Source: Dipylidium caninum (taxonomy: Eukaryota > Platyhelminthes > Cestoda > Cyclophyllidea > Dipylidiidae). From it: a DNA stretch of 64,000 bases. Of this stretch, positions 23,885-38,800 are shown piece by piece (the stretch's first letter is position 1; each line of letters begins with the position of its first letter). The notes beneath the pieces are model-generated. The model was not told the DNA's origin, searched no databases, and worked only from the letters and a program-made list of their open reading frames with translations. The position numbers and the translations under genes were made by a program. The DNA is taken from contig QEYB01000026.1 in NCBI GenBank assembly GCA_017562135.1, positions 310,001-374,000 on the forward strand, in the 5' to 3' direction.

Positions 23885-26800
23885 ATGGGATTATCAAACG
23901 TTCAAAGTTATAAGGAACTAGATGCGCTTTATCTAAATCTCTTAACAAATATTAAGGTGTGCTTTAAATCACTGTTTACCTTTTAGAGTGGTGGCCCGAT
24001 ATGGGAAGACATAATTAGCAAAGGTGGCAAATTATTCACAGCATTGAGGTTTGTCCTTATCTACACATATTCTTCAGAGCGACTGTTCATGCCTCGAATG
24101 CTTTCTTGGATGCTATTCAACGACTCGCTGACTTGGCTTCTAAAACCTCTGGTGGCAGTAAGGAAGTCGGTGCACATTTCACACGCCTATGCATGCGCCA
24201 AAAGCGACTGGGAACAAAAGCTAAAACTATGGGAAAGTAGGTTATTGGGGAAGGTTCAATGCCACCTGTTCTTTGCGGACGGAATCTTATTTACCACCGA
24301 TTCCTATTTAGTCAGCTTATCACGTGCATGGTTAATCCACTAAGCAGTCATGTGGAGGAATGGAAAAAGACTCTCGCCCACATTGAGAAGGAACACAATC
24401 GCGAAGCCAAGAGAGCACGTGGGGAATTAAAACGAGCTCTGTCTGAGGCAAACCGGTTGAAACGGAAATTGGCCAAACAAGGTAGCGGAGGCACACTTCA
24501 CAGCCGTCAAAGCAGTGCAGCCAGTACAATCGGCCATGGTGTTGGTTTAGGAGAGCCACCAATCTCTAGTCGCCTGCTTTCCTCCACTGCTAGCAGTGGA
24601 GTTGGCACTAGCTCTCTTGCAGTTCGTACGGAGTTGGCTGTTAAAACACTGGAGGAGAAGATTCGTCGAATGGAGTATCTAGAACGATCTACCATCAAAA
24701 AGTTGATGCTTGAGGAACGTGGACGCTACTGTTTCTTCTTCAATTGCATGCGGCCGGTCTTGGTGAGTACTCGAGTAAAAACCATCCATTTATTGTAATG
24801 TTTTGTAACCCACCACTCTTTTGGACAGTTCTCATATTCCACACAGAATCTAATAATTCCAGCAATAAGTAAATGTTTACTCATGTTATTAATGAATAAA
24901 ATCTAGTAAAATCCTAGCGTTAGTAGTTTATAATAACTGTTATTCTGTTATTTTGAATAGACTGCACTTTGCCGTTACCTAAAAATGCTTCCAAGTTATC
25001 ATATTACTCAATTATTATTCTTAAGTGACCGTCCATTTATTTGCTAGTTGACGGTATATGTGGCCCCGTTTGTACTTCCAACCGCCCTAATTTGCGATTA
25101 TTTTTTGTTATGCTCTCTAAAATCTTACCTCTGTTTATTGCTATTTCAAGAGGGGTGGCAGTAGCCATGCTAAAAAGATGCAAATTGAATCTAACGGTAA
25201 CTGCTGCGTACCTTGATTGTCCAGTCCTTTGAACAGAGGATTGCGAAAGAATGTTCCAACAGAGGTACACATCTTTTACAGTAAATAGAATACCTGGCTG
25301 CGGAACAATTAATTGAATCAACTCCTCCCAATTTTTACCGTCCGAAGAAGCATTTGGCCAGTTAACTTCCACAGCTTTAGCACTGTAGGCTAGAGGATGG
25401 CACCTCAGTAATTGCAGCCTTCTCCTTAATATAGAGACCCGCAATCGTTCGACTCAAACTGAACAGTTATCATCTGGCTCAATAGAGGAGTACTGTTCAA
25501 TTAAGACACCAATATTTTCAACAGCAATTGCCGCTTAGGGAGGTGACTTTTGATTACCGAGGCTCTTTGAAATGCCCCTTATCAGACTCAGAAAAAATCA
25601 GCAGTTTTTTGTGTCGCTCTAATGATAGACTGTTTTCTATTCTATACTATGATTTTGATATCGAGTGGATTTGGTTTGTCACTAGTTATTAATCATTCAA
25701 ACATGGACATTCGTTTTGCTAACCTTCCACTTCTAAGATGCGAGCTTTCTGTCAAGTGGTTGTCCTAGTGATTAGTTTTTTGCTGCGATTGGCTCCACTT
25801 AGAGGATTTTGTTTTAAGGCACGCCATTTCCGTATAAGTCGTTTAAATATCTAAAATTATGGACTTCCAAGACGCTTTTGCAAGCTGCCTTTAATCGACA
25901 CAATAAACAGCACTCTCCATCACCTACCTTTCGCTTTGGCTGATTAATAGTTAAAAGGAAAAAAATGTTATTTAGCATCAATTGGGTTGGTGACAAAAAT
26001 AGTGGCGATAGAACATAAGAACTGGGTGGAGTTTTTGCAAATCCCAATAAAATTGCTTAGTTGCCTCCATTTACTCCATTTTGACACCCACTTCTCAATT
26101 GTCAACACATAGCCTTGGCTTAAATTTTCTGGTTTCAGTTGGGTTTTGACGGCTCTACAAAGATCTGCTAATTTGCATCGAAGGCGTGATGTTCGTCTTT
26201 GAGATTTTTCTGCTTGTAACCTCTCTTGAACTAGTCCCCTTACCTCCTTGAGTAGTTACTTCTCCGTGAGAGTTTCTGTAACCCGGCACTCATACTCCTG
26301 TTTCTGTTTCTTTTCTCTCTCCTCCTCTGAAGCTTGCGAAATCGCTGGTGGAAGCGTATCCGTTTGAAGAATACACGCCTTTACGTTTACAATATATTTT
26401 ACCATTTCTTCCTCCTGACTCGTGTCTTTGGCGGTACTCGCGAAAGACATCCCTAAGATTGCACCGGAAATTATTTCTAAACCTCATATAAATATAACAC
26501 CGCCTTCTTTCACAAACTCTTTTCCACACTTTGCATTTCATGGCTTGTAGTGCGCGTTCCTCGCTTCTGTTGTAGCCTCCGTTTCCATTAATTGTCCAAT
26601 AGGGAGACCGTAGTTTTATAGAGAGTTTGCGGGCTCTGGCCAATCCCCACTCACAGTCGACTGTGGCACCTCTTTGTCCTCCCCCCCTTTTTCGGTCCAC
26701 AAGTTTCTCAACTCTGCTATCGAAGCGCCTCTCCGTCATTTCGACTTGCATTATTTGTGACTTTGTTGTTAATTCAGTCGTCGATGGCTCAAATGCTGCC

Positions 26801-29800
26801 TCTCAAGCAGACTTCACTGAACGGAGCTATTCCTTATTTCCTTTTTTAACGAATTAATTCTAGTCCTCTTGGCAATGCATATTTAAGCCTACTATCTTCG
26901 TAAGGGGGTTGTGGTGCTTTTCTGGTCGCTTACATCGTTTCCCCATTTTCGGTCGAATTTGTATCGGAGTCACGGGAGCGGAACCACGTTCTCATAAGTC
27001 TGGGTGTACTTAAGCGCTTGAGTTGCTCTTTTCGGGTTCTCTTACGATGTTAGCATAAGCGTGCTAAAGACTGGGAAACAATTTTTTTCAGGTGCATCTT
27101 CTTATTACTTTCTGAGCTACTATAATAAATCAAGCACTCGTGTATTTTAGTGCTATTACATCAGCCTCATTTAATGGAGTAGCTGAGTCCGAGTATCTTC
27201 TGAATGGCAATTCTGAGGTCTTGGCCCTCTCGTGCTTACAGCTTTTAAATTTTTAATGGCTAACTGAGGAATCCTTTTTTTCCCGTCCTCTTCGAGTATA
27301 CTCCATCATTTCGTTGTCACCGACTGAGCAAGTCATTGTAGTTTATCTCACAGTCAACTCCCACTCCATCTAATTAATTTGAACACGGTGTCTCACTCCA
27401 GTACCCAGCGGCGAGCTGCAATCTTTACTATGCGATGAAATTCCACGTGGTGAAAAAACATCACCCTTGCAAACTGGAGGATAAGGTTAAAAAGACAGTA
27501 TCAAGGGAGTAACTTTTGCTTAACGCCCTTTTGCTGGAAATACTAGTCGAACATTCAGGCTCGAAAAGATAGTCTCTGCCTCGTCACGACAATTTGTATT
27601 CGTAGATAGTGCACCAATTAGGATTATACCTGAAGTCTTATGGAGAAAAAGTGGTGATTACGTCTGAAATCTAGGCGGTCTCTCGAGACCATGGAATATT
27701 TATAACTGGTGACGTTCTGCTTTCGTTGAATATTCACAAGACGCAGCTTATGGCCGCTACAAAGCCATTTCACCTGTGTGATGTTCTTGGTTTAAAAAAT
27801 ATCCACTCATTCCCATTACATATGTGAGCATTTAGTGTTTGTTTTGCTTACTAAATATGGACTTAAGGAGATGAGGAATAAGTTAAATATAGGTAGTGCC
27901 AAATCTTGACTGCGTCTTGCTTAGGCGGCCTTTGTGGAATCGTGGTAGGAGGTTTATGGATGAGCGTTCACTTGTGTACTCTTTGTAGGAGACAGAAACC
28001 AGCCTCCTAAGTGAGATATCAACGCTGCGCGAGCTATTTATTGCACTTTCGGCGGCAACGGAGGATCCGAGTTGCCTGCTCGAGGAAGCGGAGTCTGTGC
28101 TAGCCCACGCCGGCACAGTGGTCGATGGGGCAGCCTTAGTGTCGCCTAGTGGACCACTTCATTCAATCGGCACCAACGAAGTGGAGGCATTCGCTTCTGC
28201 CGTAGACGCCATCATGTCTGGTCGGCGGCGCCAGCAATCGCAAGCACACGCCCGCGATGAGGGAACTCCAAGTCTTGCCTCCGAAAGTCTTGATTCCACT
28301 TCCTCTAGATGGACTGGCAGCGATGCTGGTGGGAGTTGTGTTGGCGGTAGTGGAGCGATTCCCAGTCCTGACTCCAGCCAAGTTTCTGTCTACAGTATTG
28401 GCAGCGGTACATTCGCTCCGCATCAAATGCCTGCGATCCTCAAGCAATCGCGTGTCCAGGTCAGCTGCAATTTCGATTTCACGCACCTTGGGCTTCTTTA
28501 AGTCTTTTTCATTCCAGTAGACAAGTTCGCATTTGTGCATCTTCGTTTGGTAAATTGATCCAACTTTACTATCTTATCTATATTATACATTATTTTCCGA
28601 TGACATCAATTTTTCTCTTGATGTATAAATAGGCTTTTTTAAGCCTCTTTTTATTCACAATTATGAGCACCTCAACAACTAACTCCTACTCTCGCTCGCC
28701 TACCATGTTCCCTACTAAATATTTTTAATCGGGAATATGCCTAGGTGATATATACTCACTCCTTAATCCCCATCCAGTTTCGACGCTTTGAGAACAGCAA
28801 ACTCTTGCACAATTTAAAGCGAAATGTCAGGAGCTCTTACTCCCCCTACTTGTGGGGTAATACACTTTTTTTCGGACGCGATTTAATGTTGATGCGCGTC
28901 CGTTTCCAGTCTCTGTTGGGGAGGTTTGCAAGTCAACACGCTAGCGCACTATTACCACCTGCTGTTTCTGTTGTACGTTTCTGTTGTAGGGAGCTACCGC
29001 ATATCGTGTTTGTCTTATTACGCACGCGTTTCGCTATCCCATCCCTCTACACGCATGGGCTTAACACGATACTTTATGGCTTTGGATCCACCGATTTGTT
29101 AGTAGATGCAGTAAAATCTTTGCGCCAATTCTGTCATCGGCCTCGAAGTTGATTCTCTTCTTCAGGCTTCTTACTTGAGGCCCTCTCTAGCCAGTTATTG
29201 GAGTATTGTCACAAAACGAACTTGAACCCCTATTTTTAGAAGTCCTTTACGATCACGATCTCCTGCTCGGCAGAACCTTATAAATGCGTATTAGTCTGCA
29301 AGTGTTGTCCTCTTGTCGTTAAGCTTAAAATCTCATAACTGCGAATTTCTGGTCGTTGCTATGCTTTGGCAATTACCATTTGAATTTAGGCTTGTTAACG
29401 TTCATTCGGCTAGAGGAGGAGAGTTCCGCTTTCGAAAGAAAATGTATTAGCCCTGAGTGCGAACAACTTTGAAGTATTTAGCGAATATATTGCTTTCTCC
29501 AAGTCTAGCAAATTTAATAAGAGACGCCGAGGTTTTGAGTCACATTTTCCGGTTAAATTGCCTGCGCACTTTTACGTCAATTTTTCGTGAGTTTCCGTTT
29601 TTGCGAGACATTGCCGTCGGGACCATTCATTCGCCTCATCTATTGCCCATCTTCAACCCACTCTTTCCCTGGCGTACTTGGTATTCTGCTGTTACCTTAT
29701 AGTCGCTCCAGTAAAGGGTGTGTGCATAGCTTAGTCAAAAGCTCCTTGTCCACAAACTGAAAAACATGCTTGTGACTGAGCTTCCGATATTTGAGCAGTA

Positions 29801-32800
29801 TGAATAAACGAATCGTCGTTGCCACCCATTGGAGATGTTACCTGTATTTTTAAAGTCGTATCCCATACCGTGAAAAGCCCGCTGTGTGGTCTAGTGAAAG
29901 TTCTGCTCTTTCCTGAAACATGCCTGATGTGACCTGTGGTGCTTTGGAATTTATTTCGAGCAAGTATATGTGGTGATAACAAAATGAGAGCTTTTATGTC
30001 CATCCGTGGCATGTAGGATGAATGAGCGCACCTAGGCTGTTGTATGAATGTTAACCTGATGCTCAAAAATGCTTTTTCAACAGAATTTCCTCCCGAAATG
30101 TCACACCTCTTGACTCCAATTGCTTAGCTAAGATAAACAAAGCCTTATCATTTTGGTCCATTTTTGGAATTTAGCGCCGTTTCCAGGCTGACACCTAATT
30201 CCTGTTGGCCCATGCGCAGTAAAGATTACCTTTTCCCAAACGCCGTCATTTTCCGAATTTGTCGATCCGAGGAAGTGAATGGCAGATCCGCCTGAGCCCA
30301 ACGGGTGAAAATAGAGCAGTCAGTAGTTTACCTAAAAGGACACGACCCGAGTACCCATCACACATGTAGGCTAATTAATAAACCGACCATTCACATTGGT
30401 AATATTGTTTCGCGACATGCGACTGCACACCTCCCTGCGACACAATGACAACGTCTTTCCGCTGCTCGTCAGGTGAAGAGGATTACTTGGTGTCTTCTGA
30501 CGATTCATACAACTGTCGTCGCGCAGCCACGCCAACCCCAGTCAGTCGGATTCGATGCTGCCATGCAGTTTACTGAATTGGCCTCCTGTTCAACTTCCCC
30601 TAACCAAATAACTTGCCTCTCCAGTTGTGAACGTAACAGTCGCGTTAGTTAGACTTTTACTTTGCTACGAATTTACCTCTCTGATGCAGAGCAATAGAAA
30701 CTTTTGGTTGTGGTGATAATTTTGCATAGTATGCGTGATTGTCGTTCTTCCTGGCTAACTCCCAGTTTCGCCACCGTGCAAAAAAAGAGCTACCTTCATC
30801 CCACATTGCTGTGTTTATTTTTTGTTTAACTAAATTCGTGAAGAAATTTCTAAAAATATTTTTTGGATCCTGAATCAGAAGTGGTGAAGAAGATTGCCCT
30901 TGGCCATCACTGCTTTAATTTTTGTCTTTTGGTCGAGGCCAAACGTGCTACTCCCTCCTCCCCTTATACATTAGCCCTAACCTTTTTAAACTGACTTTCG
31001 TTGTCTTTTACTTGTACTCCCATCTCTTTTCACTTTTCCACCTAAACATCCTAATTATGTCCGCACTCAAAGCTCAATACTGCTTGCTAACTCCTCTTTC
31101 TGTACTGTTAAATGGGAATGTACGAATTATGTTTTTTCTAAAGAGTCTTTTTTTATCTATGTAGGTTAGGTTGTAGTATCAGCAAAAACGACACCATGTT
31201 GTCGCATTCCGGTCTCGCAACTGAAGTCGCTTTTATTTAGGCCCCTTGGTTTTGGCTAAATTTTGTATTTCAATTGTATTTTCCCTGGCAGTCGTATTTC
31301 CAACAGGTCTGGCTAATCCCCTTTTTGACTTCATTCCACTTTCCATATTCTTTGCGCGCTTTACTTCAATACGCAGAAGGTGCAAGCGCACACTGTAGTT
31401 CATTTTGCGACATTGCAAGGCGACGGGGAGTCTTGCCTCATTTACTAGTCTTGCCTCATTTACTGTGTCAATTTTCAAGCCTAAATAAATTTATTCACTG
31501 ATTTTAAGTCCCTTGTCACTTGCGTATATCCCAAGTTCTATTTTACGGAGCTTATCTTTTAGGTACCGCGAGACACCCTGGCGTTTAGATACGAAATTCG
31601 CCGTCTTTGCGTCCTAGAAACTTAGCTGATTTGCATCATTTAGTCCCCCCTAGCTACTGAGATGAAACACTTTATAAATGGGAACAAATTTACCTTTAAT
31701 GGAGAGTCACTGGTGGGTTGGGCAAGTGAATTCGATTACCAAGCATGGACTGGTTGGCGCCTTGAGATCGGCAACTTTGTCCAAGCATTGTGAGCATTAG
31801 CCCCAATGGCACGCCCGTAAGGGGCACTACTTTTTCCCAGCCTTTGCTGGGTTTTTCGAAAATTATTTAAAGTTTTGAAAGTGCAATTAGTATCAGCAAT
31901 TATTCATGTAACATCTTACCGTCTACCTGATATGAGTCTTCAATATCGCAACACTCTCGCCTTCCCCTACTAATACGCTGTATTTTCGCACCTATAATAT
32001 GGGCTTGGCCATCATTTTGAAGGGTATATGGGTGGAAAATTGAGCTACTTTTATGCCAGTATCATCTATCGTGCCTTTAAAGTTAAATGAAAACGTGATC
32101 GTCTTAACTGGACGATTTGAGCTGCAGGTCTGCCTCAACACTAATGCAGTTTCCTTTATCCGTGTGATGCAACCTGTCAAAATCCTCTCGCCTTTAGCGG
32201 TGAAATGGGCTTTGTGTAGTGTGAAGTCTGCTGTGAATATACCCCTTAAGACAGTGGGGTCTCGCATCGCGAAGATTCCCACCTCCCTCTCCGGTAACCA
32301 CATAAAAGCCTTTTCCATCGCTTTTCCACCAAAGTGGGGGGGGAGGGGGGAGGAAAGAGCATGCAGGACCTAAGCAGATGTATGGCGTGCCGAAATACCA
32401 CACGGGTTGTTGCATAAATATCGTAGATTCCTTTTGTGTTTGGGAAAGAATTGTTATCGTCGAAGAAATAATTTTCCTGATTTCTTTTTTTAGACAAGAC
32501 GACGTAGTCTGTGAAGGGAAAGACGAGATCGCAGTTATTCGTTTCCTATATCGGCTGAATAGTCACAGCTGCATCAGTTAACTGAAGTGTAAGAGGGGAC
32601 CTTCACTGCCCCGAATGGAGACGGATTCATTAGTCCAATACTGCACACTAACTCGTCGAGGGGACCAATGAACCCTGCGATTATCTTGCCTACAGTGTCG
32701 GCCGACGTTGGTAGAATTAATGGAGCCTTTCTCACTCGACCCCTTCAATAAGCCTTAAGCGACGTCCAGCCAATAAGATACCCAGTTTTTCTTTGCTTTC

Positions 32801-35800
32801 CCTCAGTTGGTATTCGTGAATCGCCTCATGCATTCACAATTCTCCCCTCTCCATATTTCGGCGGTGACAGTTCTTACTTTAGTTATAGCATCACTAGTAA
32901 ACAAGATTTCTCTACCACTGAGAGAAACGAAAATATGTCTGTTATCTCTAATTTTATCGTCAAAACATTCCGACTTAGTTTATTTGTGGCAGATGCTGCT
33001 GTTTTCGTTCCGTTGAATTGGATTAAGGCTGCTGTATCCTATCATTAAGCTTGCCTCAACAAGGTGACTTTTTTACGAGTGTAGCCTTTCGTAGTCTTAC
33101 ACACTGTTTCTCTGGTTACTCACGAAATGCCTTTGTGATTTTTGAAATCTTCACCTTCACCTGCTATCCACTACCACATTGACACCTGTAAGAGAGAAAT
33201 GTTTAGCACATGCTTGTCTGTGTTGCTGTTGTCGTGAGACAATGCATAACCTGCGTGTTTGCTAGAAGGCAGTGCCGGGGCGCTCAATCCCATCTTTTGC
33301 CCCCCTCCCGCTGTATCATTGTCGAGCCCTTACAAAGACAGCAGAGTTCTATCACCATGTAACAACAGAGGCTAGTTTATAAAGATAGTGGCGATTCTAC
33401 GTTTCGCTTTTGCTCCAAAGGGTTCTGGGTGTTATTTCTCCTTTGGACCGCGTGGAATCGTAGTTTCGTATTGAAGAAACCGAGGAGAACATGGGATGCC
33501 GCCTCTTTCGAATTTAGGAGAAGGTACTTAGACTGCATGAATTTTTATCCAGGCGTTAGCCTACTCTCCTCAATTCCTCCTGAGCGACGGACTTATGCGA
33601 CTTGAATCAAACTGGTAAGGTTGATGTATTCAAGTGGTATAAACGAAAGGAGACCGCTTTCTAACTCACTTTGGCATTCCCCAGTATTCCTACTCGTACT
33701 TAAAGTTCAATTTCCTGCGCTGAGGCTCCGTAAGTGAGTAACGGCTTGTATCCACTCTCTCTCAGCTTTGGTAGATGGGGCGACCCACGATTGCCTTTCA
33801 GCAACGCCACTTGATTTCCTGATGTGATTTTAGCAGGAGGGATGAGCATTCACTACGTATCTCGCTTGTTCTATATGAAAGCAGTACTTTTGTGCTTTTT
33901 GATCTACGAGTGCTTTCGAATGTGGCTTCATTGCTCACATATGAAACGAAGAAACCCATCCAAATCGGCCTAACCACTGCCGCCTCCTAAAAACATCGAC
34001 TATTGCGTAAAGTTGAGAGATATCACGTTACCGCACTATAACTGATTTAAGTCTTTTTGTCGTCCGAGTAACGAATTGGGCTTCCAAGATGAGTGTTGCA
34101 GAGCACTCTAAGTTCTTTATTCGAAATTGAGTCGATATTAAGAAGATCATCAGCCTGTCTTTCTGTCGTCCATCGCACTGGACTCAGCCCCGCACGTGTT
34201 GCACGCCAGTCTTGGCACACGAAGTAGATCCCCCTTCCGTATTCGATCTCATCATTTTCATCTTCTTAATCAAAACGTTTTAAACAATGCCATCACATCT
34301 TGCACGTTTTACTATGCAGAAGATTAACAATGCCATCACATCTTGCACGTTTTACTATGCAGAAGATTAATTACTTAGACTACTTCTCTACTGTCTTCCC
34401 ATCTTACGCCCGTCTACTTGAGGGAAATGCTTCCCGCATGAACTCCTTTAACCTCATTGAGGGGCATTGGTGGGGGTCTGCTGAAAAATCAAATATGGTG
34501 ATGTTTAAACACCTTCACCCCGTCTCTCTCAGATGGGTTATGTCTAAAGTAATGTTACCTGCAATAGCATTTCTCGGAAGGTTTCAAAGAAGCAACAATG
34601 TTTATGGCAGAGTTTCTTATCTCGCGAAACATTTTGTCGGTGATCTTTTATGTGGTGGACGTAGTGGGTTGCTCTGAGCTTCACAGACATCTCCGTGTTT
34701 TTTGTTGCTGCTAACCAACATCATTTTTGGACTCTTCTAGAATTAACGACGTATGTCTTTCCTTCTCCATCCCTTAAGATTGTTCTAGAGTACAAATCCC
34801 CGGCCCGATTTTCCACTCTGGAAACTAGCGGTACAGTTTTATACCGTGCTGTGGGGCAACTCAAACACCGATAGAACCTCTGCAGAGGTGATAGCGATCT
34901 TTATGGTAAAATATCCACTCATTAGCCACTGGTGCTGCCTACATCGGCTCCCGGGCTACTGGTGCAATTTAGGCGTTCAGAACCTCGAAAGTCTCCTCAG
35001 CTTTGGTACTTAGACGTGATTTACTAAATGCGAGTTAAACCATTATCTTCTGCTCTATTCCCACATGTAAATTACACTGCCGGTGGATAAAAAGAAGTTG
35101 TGTATGATTATCCCATCCGTTTATCATATCATCTACTGTTAATAGTGTGGGTTTGGATCTGTTTTGACACCCTCGCGTTGCACTTCCAGGTGCATCGTTG
35201 AAGTGGTCCATGCATGTCTGTGGGCTGCCCCACTGCCCCATCACCCTATCAGTTGTCATCCCGAACTATCACGACAATTGTTTTCAATTTTGCATGACAG
35301 CACTGTAACTGCTTTCTCTTTTCACCTTTCCTCGATACTTAGCCAATTCTTTATTAAAATATTATTTACGGACAAGTAGAGTGTAATTTCAATGAACTTC
35401 TGTCTTAGGATTATGTCTCCCGCAGATCAGTCGACCCCGCTGCCCCTTCCCTCGGCCGCCAGTGAGAGTAATAAACTTTACTAAAGTGACTTCCGTCATA
35501 ACTGGTGCAGTTATTTTACAAGTTTGGGTGCTAACGTTAAGCAATTTTGTGGAGAAATGCCTTAACGCCATAGAATGTCCTTCCTTCTTCCACTTCTTGC
35601 GCCTTAAGGCGATAAAATGTCTTGTTTGCACTAAATCCTGCGAGGGGCTCAACTTTTCGAGTTAGAGTGATTTCGGTACTATTGTCGCTACGTCTAAATG
35701 AATGAGAACGCTGGAAAGTTCCCTTAGCATTTTTTGTAAATGAGTGGAATGAGAGCAGTGAAGCGAATTAATTTAGTGGGCTAATTCGCGTCTAGCCGAG

Positions 35801-38800
35801 AAGCTCCACTACGCAGTCTGTCTGCGGGGAAACCGCAATGATAGCGATCACGTTCAAACATGTAATGTAAGCCGTCTGCACAGGCGCAAATTAAAGACGA
35901 GTTTTTGCGTATTGCCGATGTGTTTGGCAGGTATTTTGTGCGCTTGATACCGACTTGATAAATGGCAATGCGCACCAGCAGTGCAGCGATCCCCCTGACT
36001 TCCGAGCGACCCCGGGATTCATTTATGAGCTCTCGTCTCCGAAAGTTGACCTTTCGCTTTGTCGTGTGGGATCTTATTTTGTGCCGACGATACCAATGAA
36101 GAGTTTACAATAGGAGAGCGTCGATTAAAGCAATCAGGCAACATTAACTGTTTAGTTTTTTTTGCGAATAGCAAATCTAACGTCTCGTGGTTGACCTTGA
36201 GACGGAAATTTGGCATGCTGAAGAGAAGTAAAGAAGTTTTTTTAACCTGCTTGCTGACAGCCTATATGACTTCTACCAATGTAGATTCAGTTTTTTTTAC
36301 TTTGAAAAGTTGGGTTTAATTTTATCCCACGTATGAGAGGATTGTATTCGACAGGTAATACTTCCCGGATCCCTTTGTTTTCCATACACCCACCATCCCT
36401 AAGGGTGGCTGCAGTGGCCATGCCCCTTTTATGGTACTTCATGGAGGATCGAAGGCGTCCTAACTACATTCACCATGAATTCGTATGTCCTGCTTTCGCA
36501 AAACTTGGTGCTCGAACACTCGATTCTCCGTAGTGGCATCCAGTTTGCATCTACTTTACCCTTAAGGAAAGGTGACACTTCGTGTAGGAGGCGTTTCTGC
36601 CCAAGCGTAACAATGCACCTCATCCATTGTTCTGCCCTTCTGTTGGAACTCTTTTTTTTTCTTGACTTTGTTTTAAACCTTTCGATGTCTCCTAGCGATC
36701 TCGAGATAAAAGTTAGTCGATTCAACCTTAATGCATTTTTTTCCTAATGTTTTTCTAACTATTCACCACTCCATTTTTACTTGACGCGTGGAGTCAAAAT
36801 ACAGTCGTTTCGTTAGATTTTCCAACATTCTGAGCAACTCTACTTTTCTCTAACACACTCCTTAGCTGATAAAAATGACATTTTTTTAACACACTAAAGT
36901 TCCCCTAGAGACCAACTTCATTGCTTCACGTCCTCCACTAAGATCCCGTGTCATCACTTAGTACATCGGCGAGTCTCACAAGTTATGTTTCGTCCAGCCT
37001 CACCTTTCTTCACCCGAGTGTCACCGCACTAACTGACAACTGTACGGTGGTCCTCGGATATCACGATTCAAATGGCCCTCGAAAATGCGCATGTGGTTTC
37101 TCCTCCCCTCACCCGCTGAGCAATTTTATTTTTATGATGCCTTTGCCCCCAGTCGCCCACTACGTCGGTATCCGTTGCACTTATTTATCAAAAGGGACTC
37201 TTTTGTGTTTATGTGAACATGTCATTTTTTATCCCTTAATTGGGCTTGGACGTCACTGTTAAGACCCAGTTATACTTCATTTTCACTGCCAAAACAGAAC
37301 GAAATTGGGCCTCGCTCGGCTTCTGTTGGCCGACCAACTATTAATGGAATACCCCAACATGTCGTCAGTTGCGGCAGAACCGAGGAAGTGATTCTTCGCC
37401 GTCCAACTATTGATGGAACTTGTGTTACCTCACCGCCCGCTCGTCAACGTCCACAAACTACAACTGCTAAAGACACCTCCAGCCATTATACCACTTCCGT
37501 TACCCCGGTCGAGTCGAGTTCGAATCAACGACACTCCACTTGCACACTCCAGCAGTTAAATGGTACGTTAATATCGCAGGACAGAGAGATGAATGAGCCG
37601 AAGGCTGACATCAACGAGACAAATGGGGATGAGGAAGATGAGGAGGAGGAGGAGGAGGAAACGGCATCGGGGACTGTGGACGATGAGACGTCGGACGAAG
37701 GTGTGCTTTCTGATGAACGCAGACTGTCGAATGGTGAGAGTGAGAGGACTATCGGTGGCGAAGAAGAAATTCGTCAGTCACCACATCCCAACATTCTTAC
37801 CTCCGAGAACCGATGTAAGTCCGACCTGTATGCCTCGTACTGGCACCGTCCTCGAACGTTCTTCCTTCGCATCTATAGGCGCCATCCGCGAGACACTGAA
37901 TGTTAACCATTCCTCGCCATAGAGAATCACTAAGCCAACCAACCGACGTTCATAGAGTTTCTGTAACGTTAGAAGCAGACACAAATCGTCTGAACAATAG
38001 CTCTGAGAATTCGTGACCCTCGTGAAAGCTCGGTCTTGTCGATAAATTCGTGAACTTAACCACTTAGCTTTTCTGTTCCAGTGATCTTAATTCTCTAGTG
38101 AACCACATTTAATGGGCTTAACCCTGAGGTGATGAGCTTATGTACTCAAACCAAGTTATGCTTCTTGAGTCAACTTTGTCCGACCATGAGTAAGCACCAC
38201 ATACTTTGCCTGTTTGAACGCCTCATGTAGCATTTTTAAAGACTGATCGCTCCCCTGAATCACATCGACAGTACAGATTCAATGAAATTACAAGGGTTTA
38301 GGTTACATTTGTGGGATTTTGAACAAAATTTATTCCAGTGATGTTTGAAGCTCATCTCATGGTTCTTTAAGTGGAACACTTTTGGCAATGCTGTCACATT
38401 GTTGACAAGGGAGAGGCTTCTTGAAATACCCGACGAGGGTGTACAAAACAGACAGCAAGGCTGTCGGCATAGCCTGGAAATAATAAGTCCCTGAACGCGC
38501 CTATCATTCTTCTTTACCGACTTTTTGTCGAGCACCCACCAATGAGCATGTATTTCAGGGTGTCCGATGAGCTGCTTACTTTTACTAAATTGCCGACGGC
38601 GGTGAAGACCGGGGAGGTGGGCTTATTTCTTACAGAGCGATTGCTGCACGGAGCGTCAGTGAAATTAATTGACTTCACTTTTCATCCGACCCGTCATATA
38701 CGACGGTGCAATGCTCCAGACCGGCCGTGGGCATTCACATGTGAATGATTTGTCGATTGCGTGTGTTCAACTCGTCGGCCACATTCACACCGCCTGATTA

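Larger units (their letters stand above)
28460..37297 (+). other. intron 5 of the MTSS-like gene (8.8 kb)
   Basis: The exon 5 donor (CAG|GTCAGC) and the exon 6 acceptor (AAACAG at 37292-37297) bound it. Open frames of up to about 135 codons occur on both strands but overlap and carry no recognisable domain. It contains an 18-bp and a 43-bp perfect tandem duplication and a G-run near 32335. The plus strand is T- and pyrimidine-rich through much of it. Confidence 0.65.

Noticed and set aside
25037..26751. Antisense ORFs of 135 and 153 codons in intron 4 of the MTSS-like gene
   Set aside because: Arg/Ser-rich or irregular composition, no transposon or other motif recognised, and no flanking splice signals linking them.
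28745..29152. Plus-strand 135-codon ORF in intron 5 of the MTSS-like gene
   Set aside because: Composition looks random, phase and borders do not give a convincing exon, and no family is recognised.
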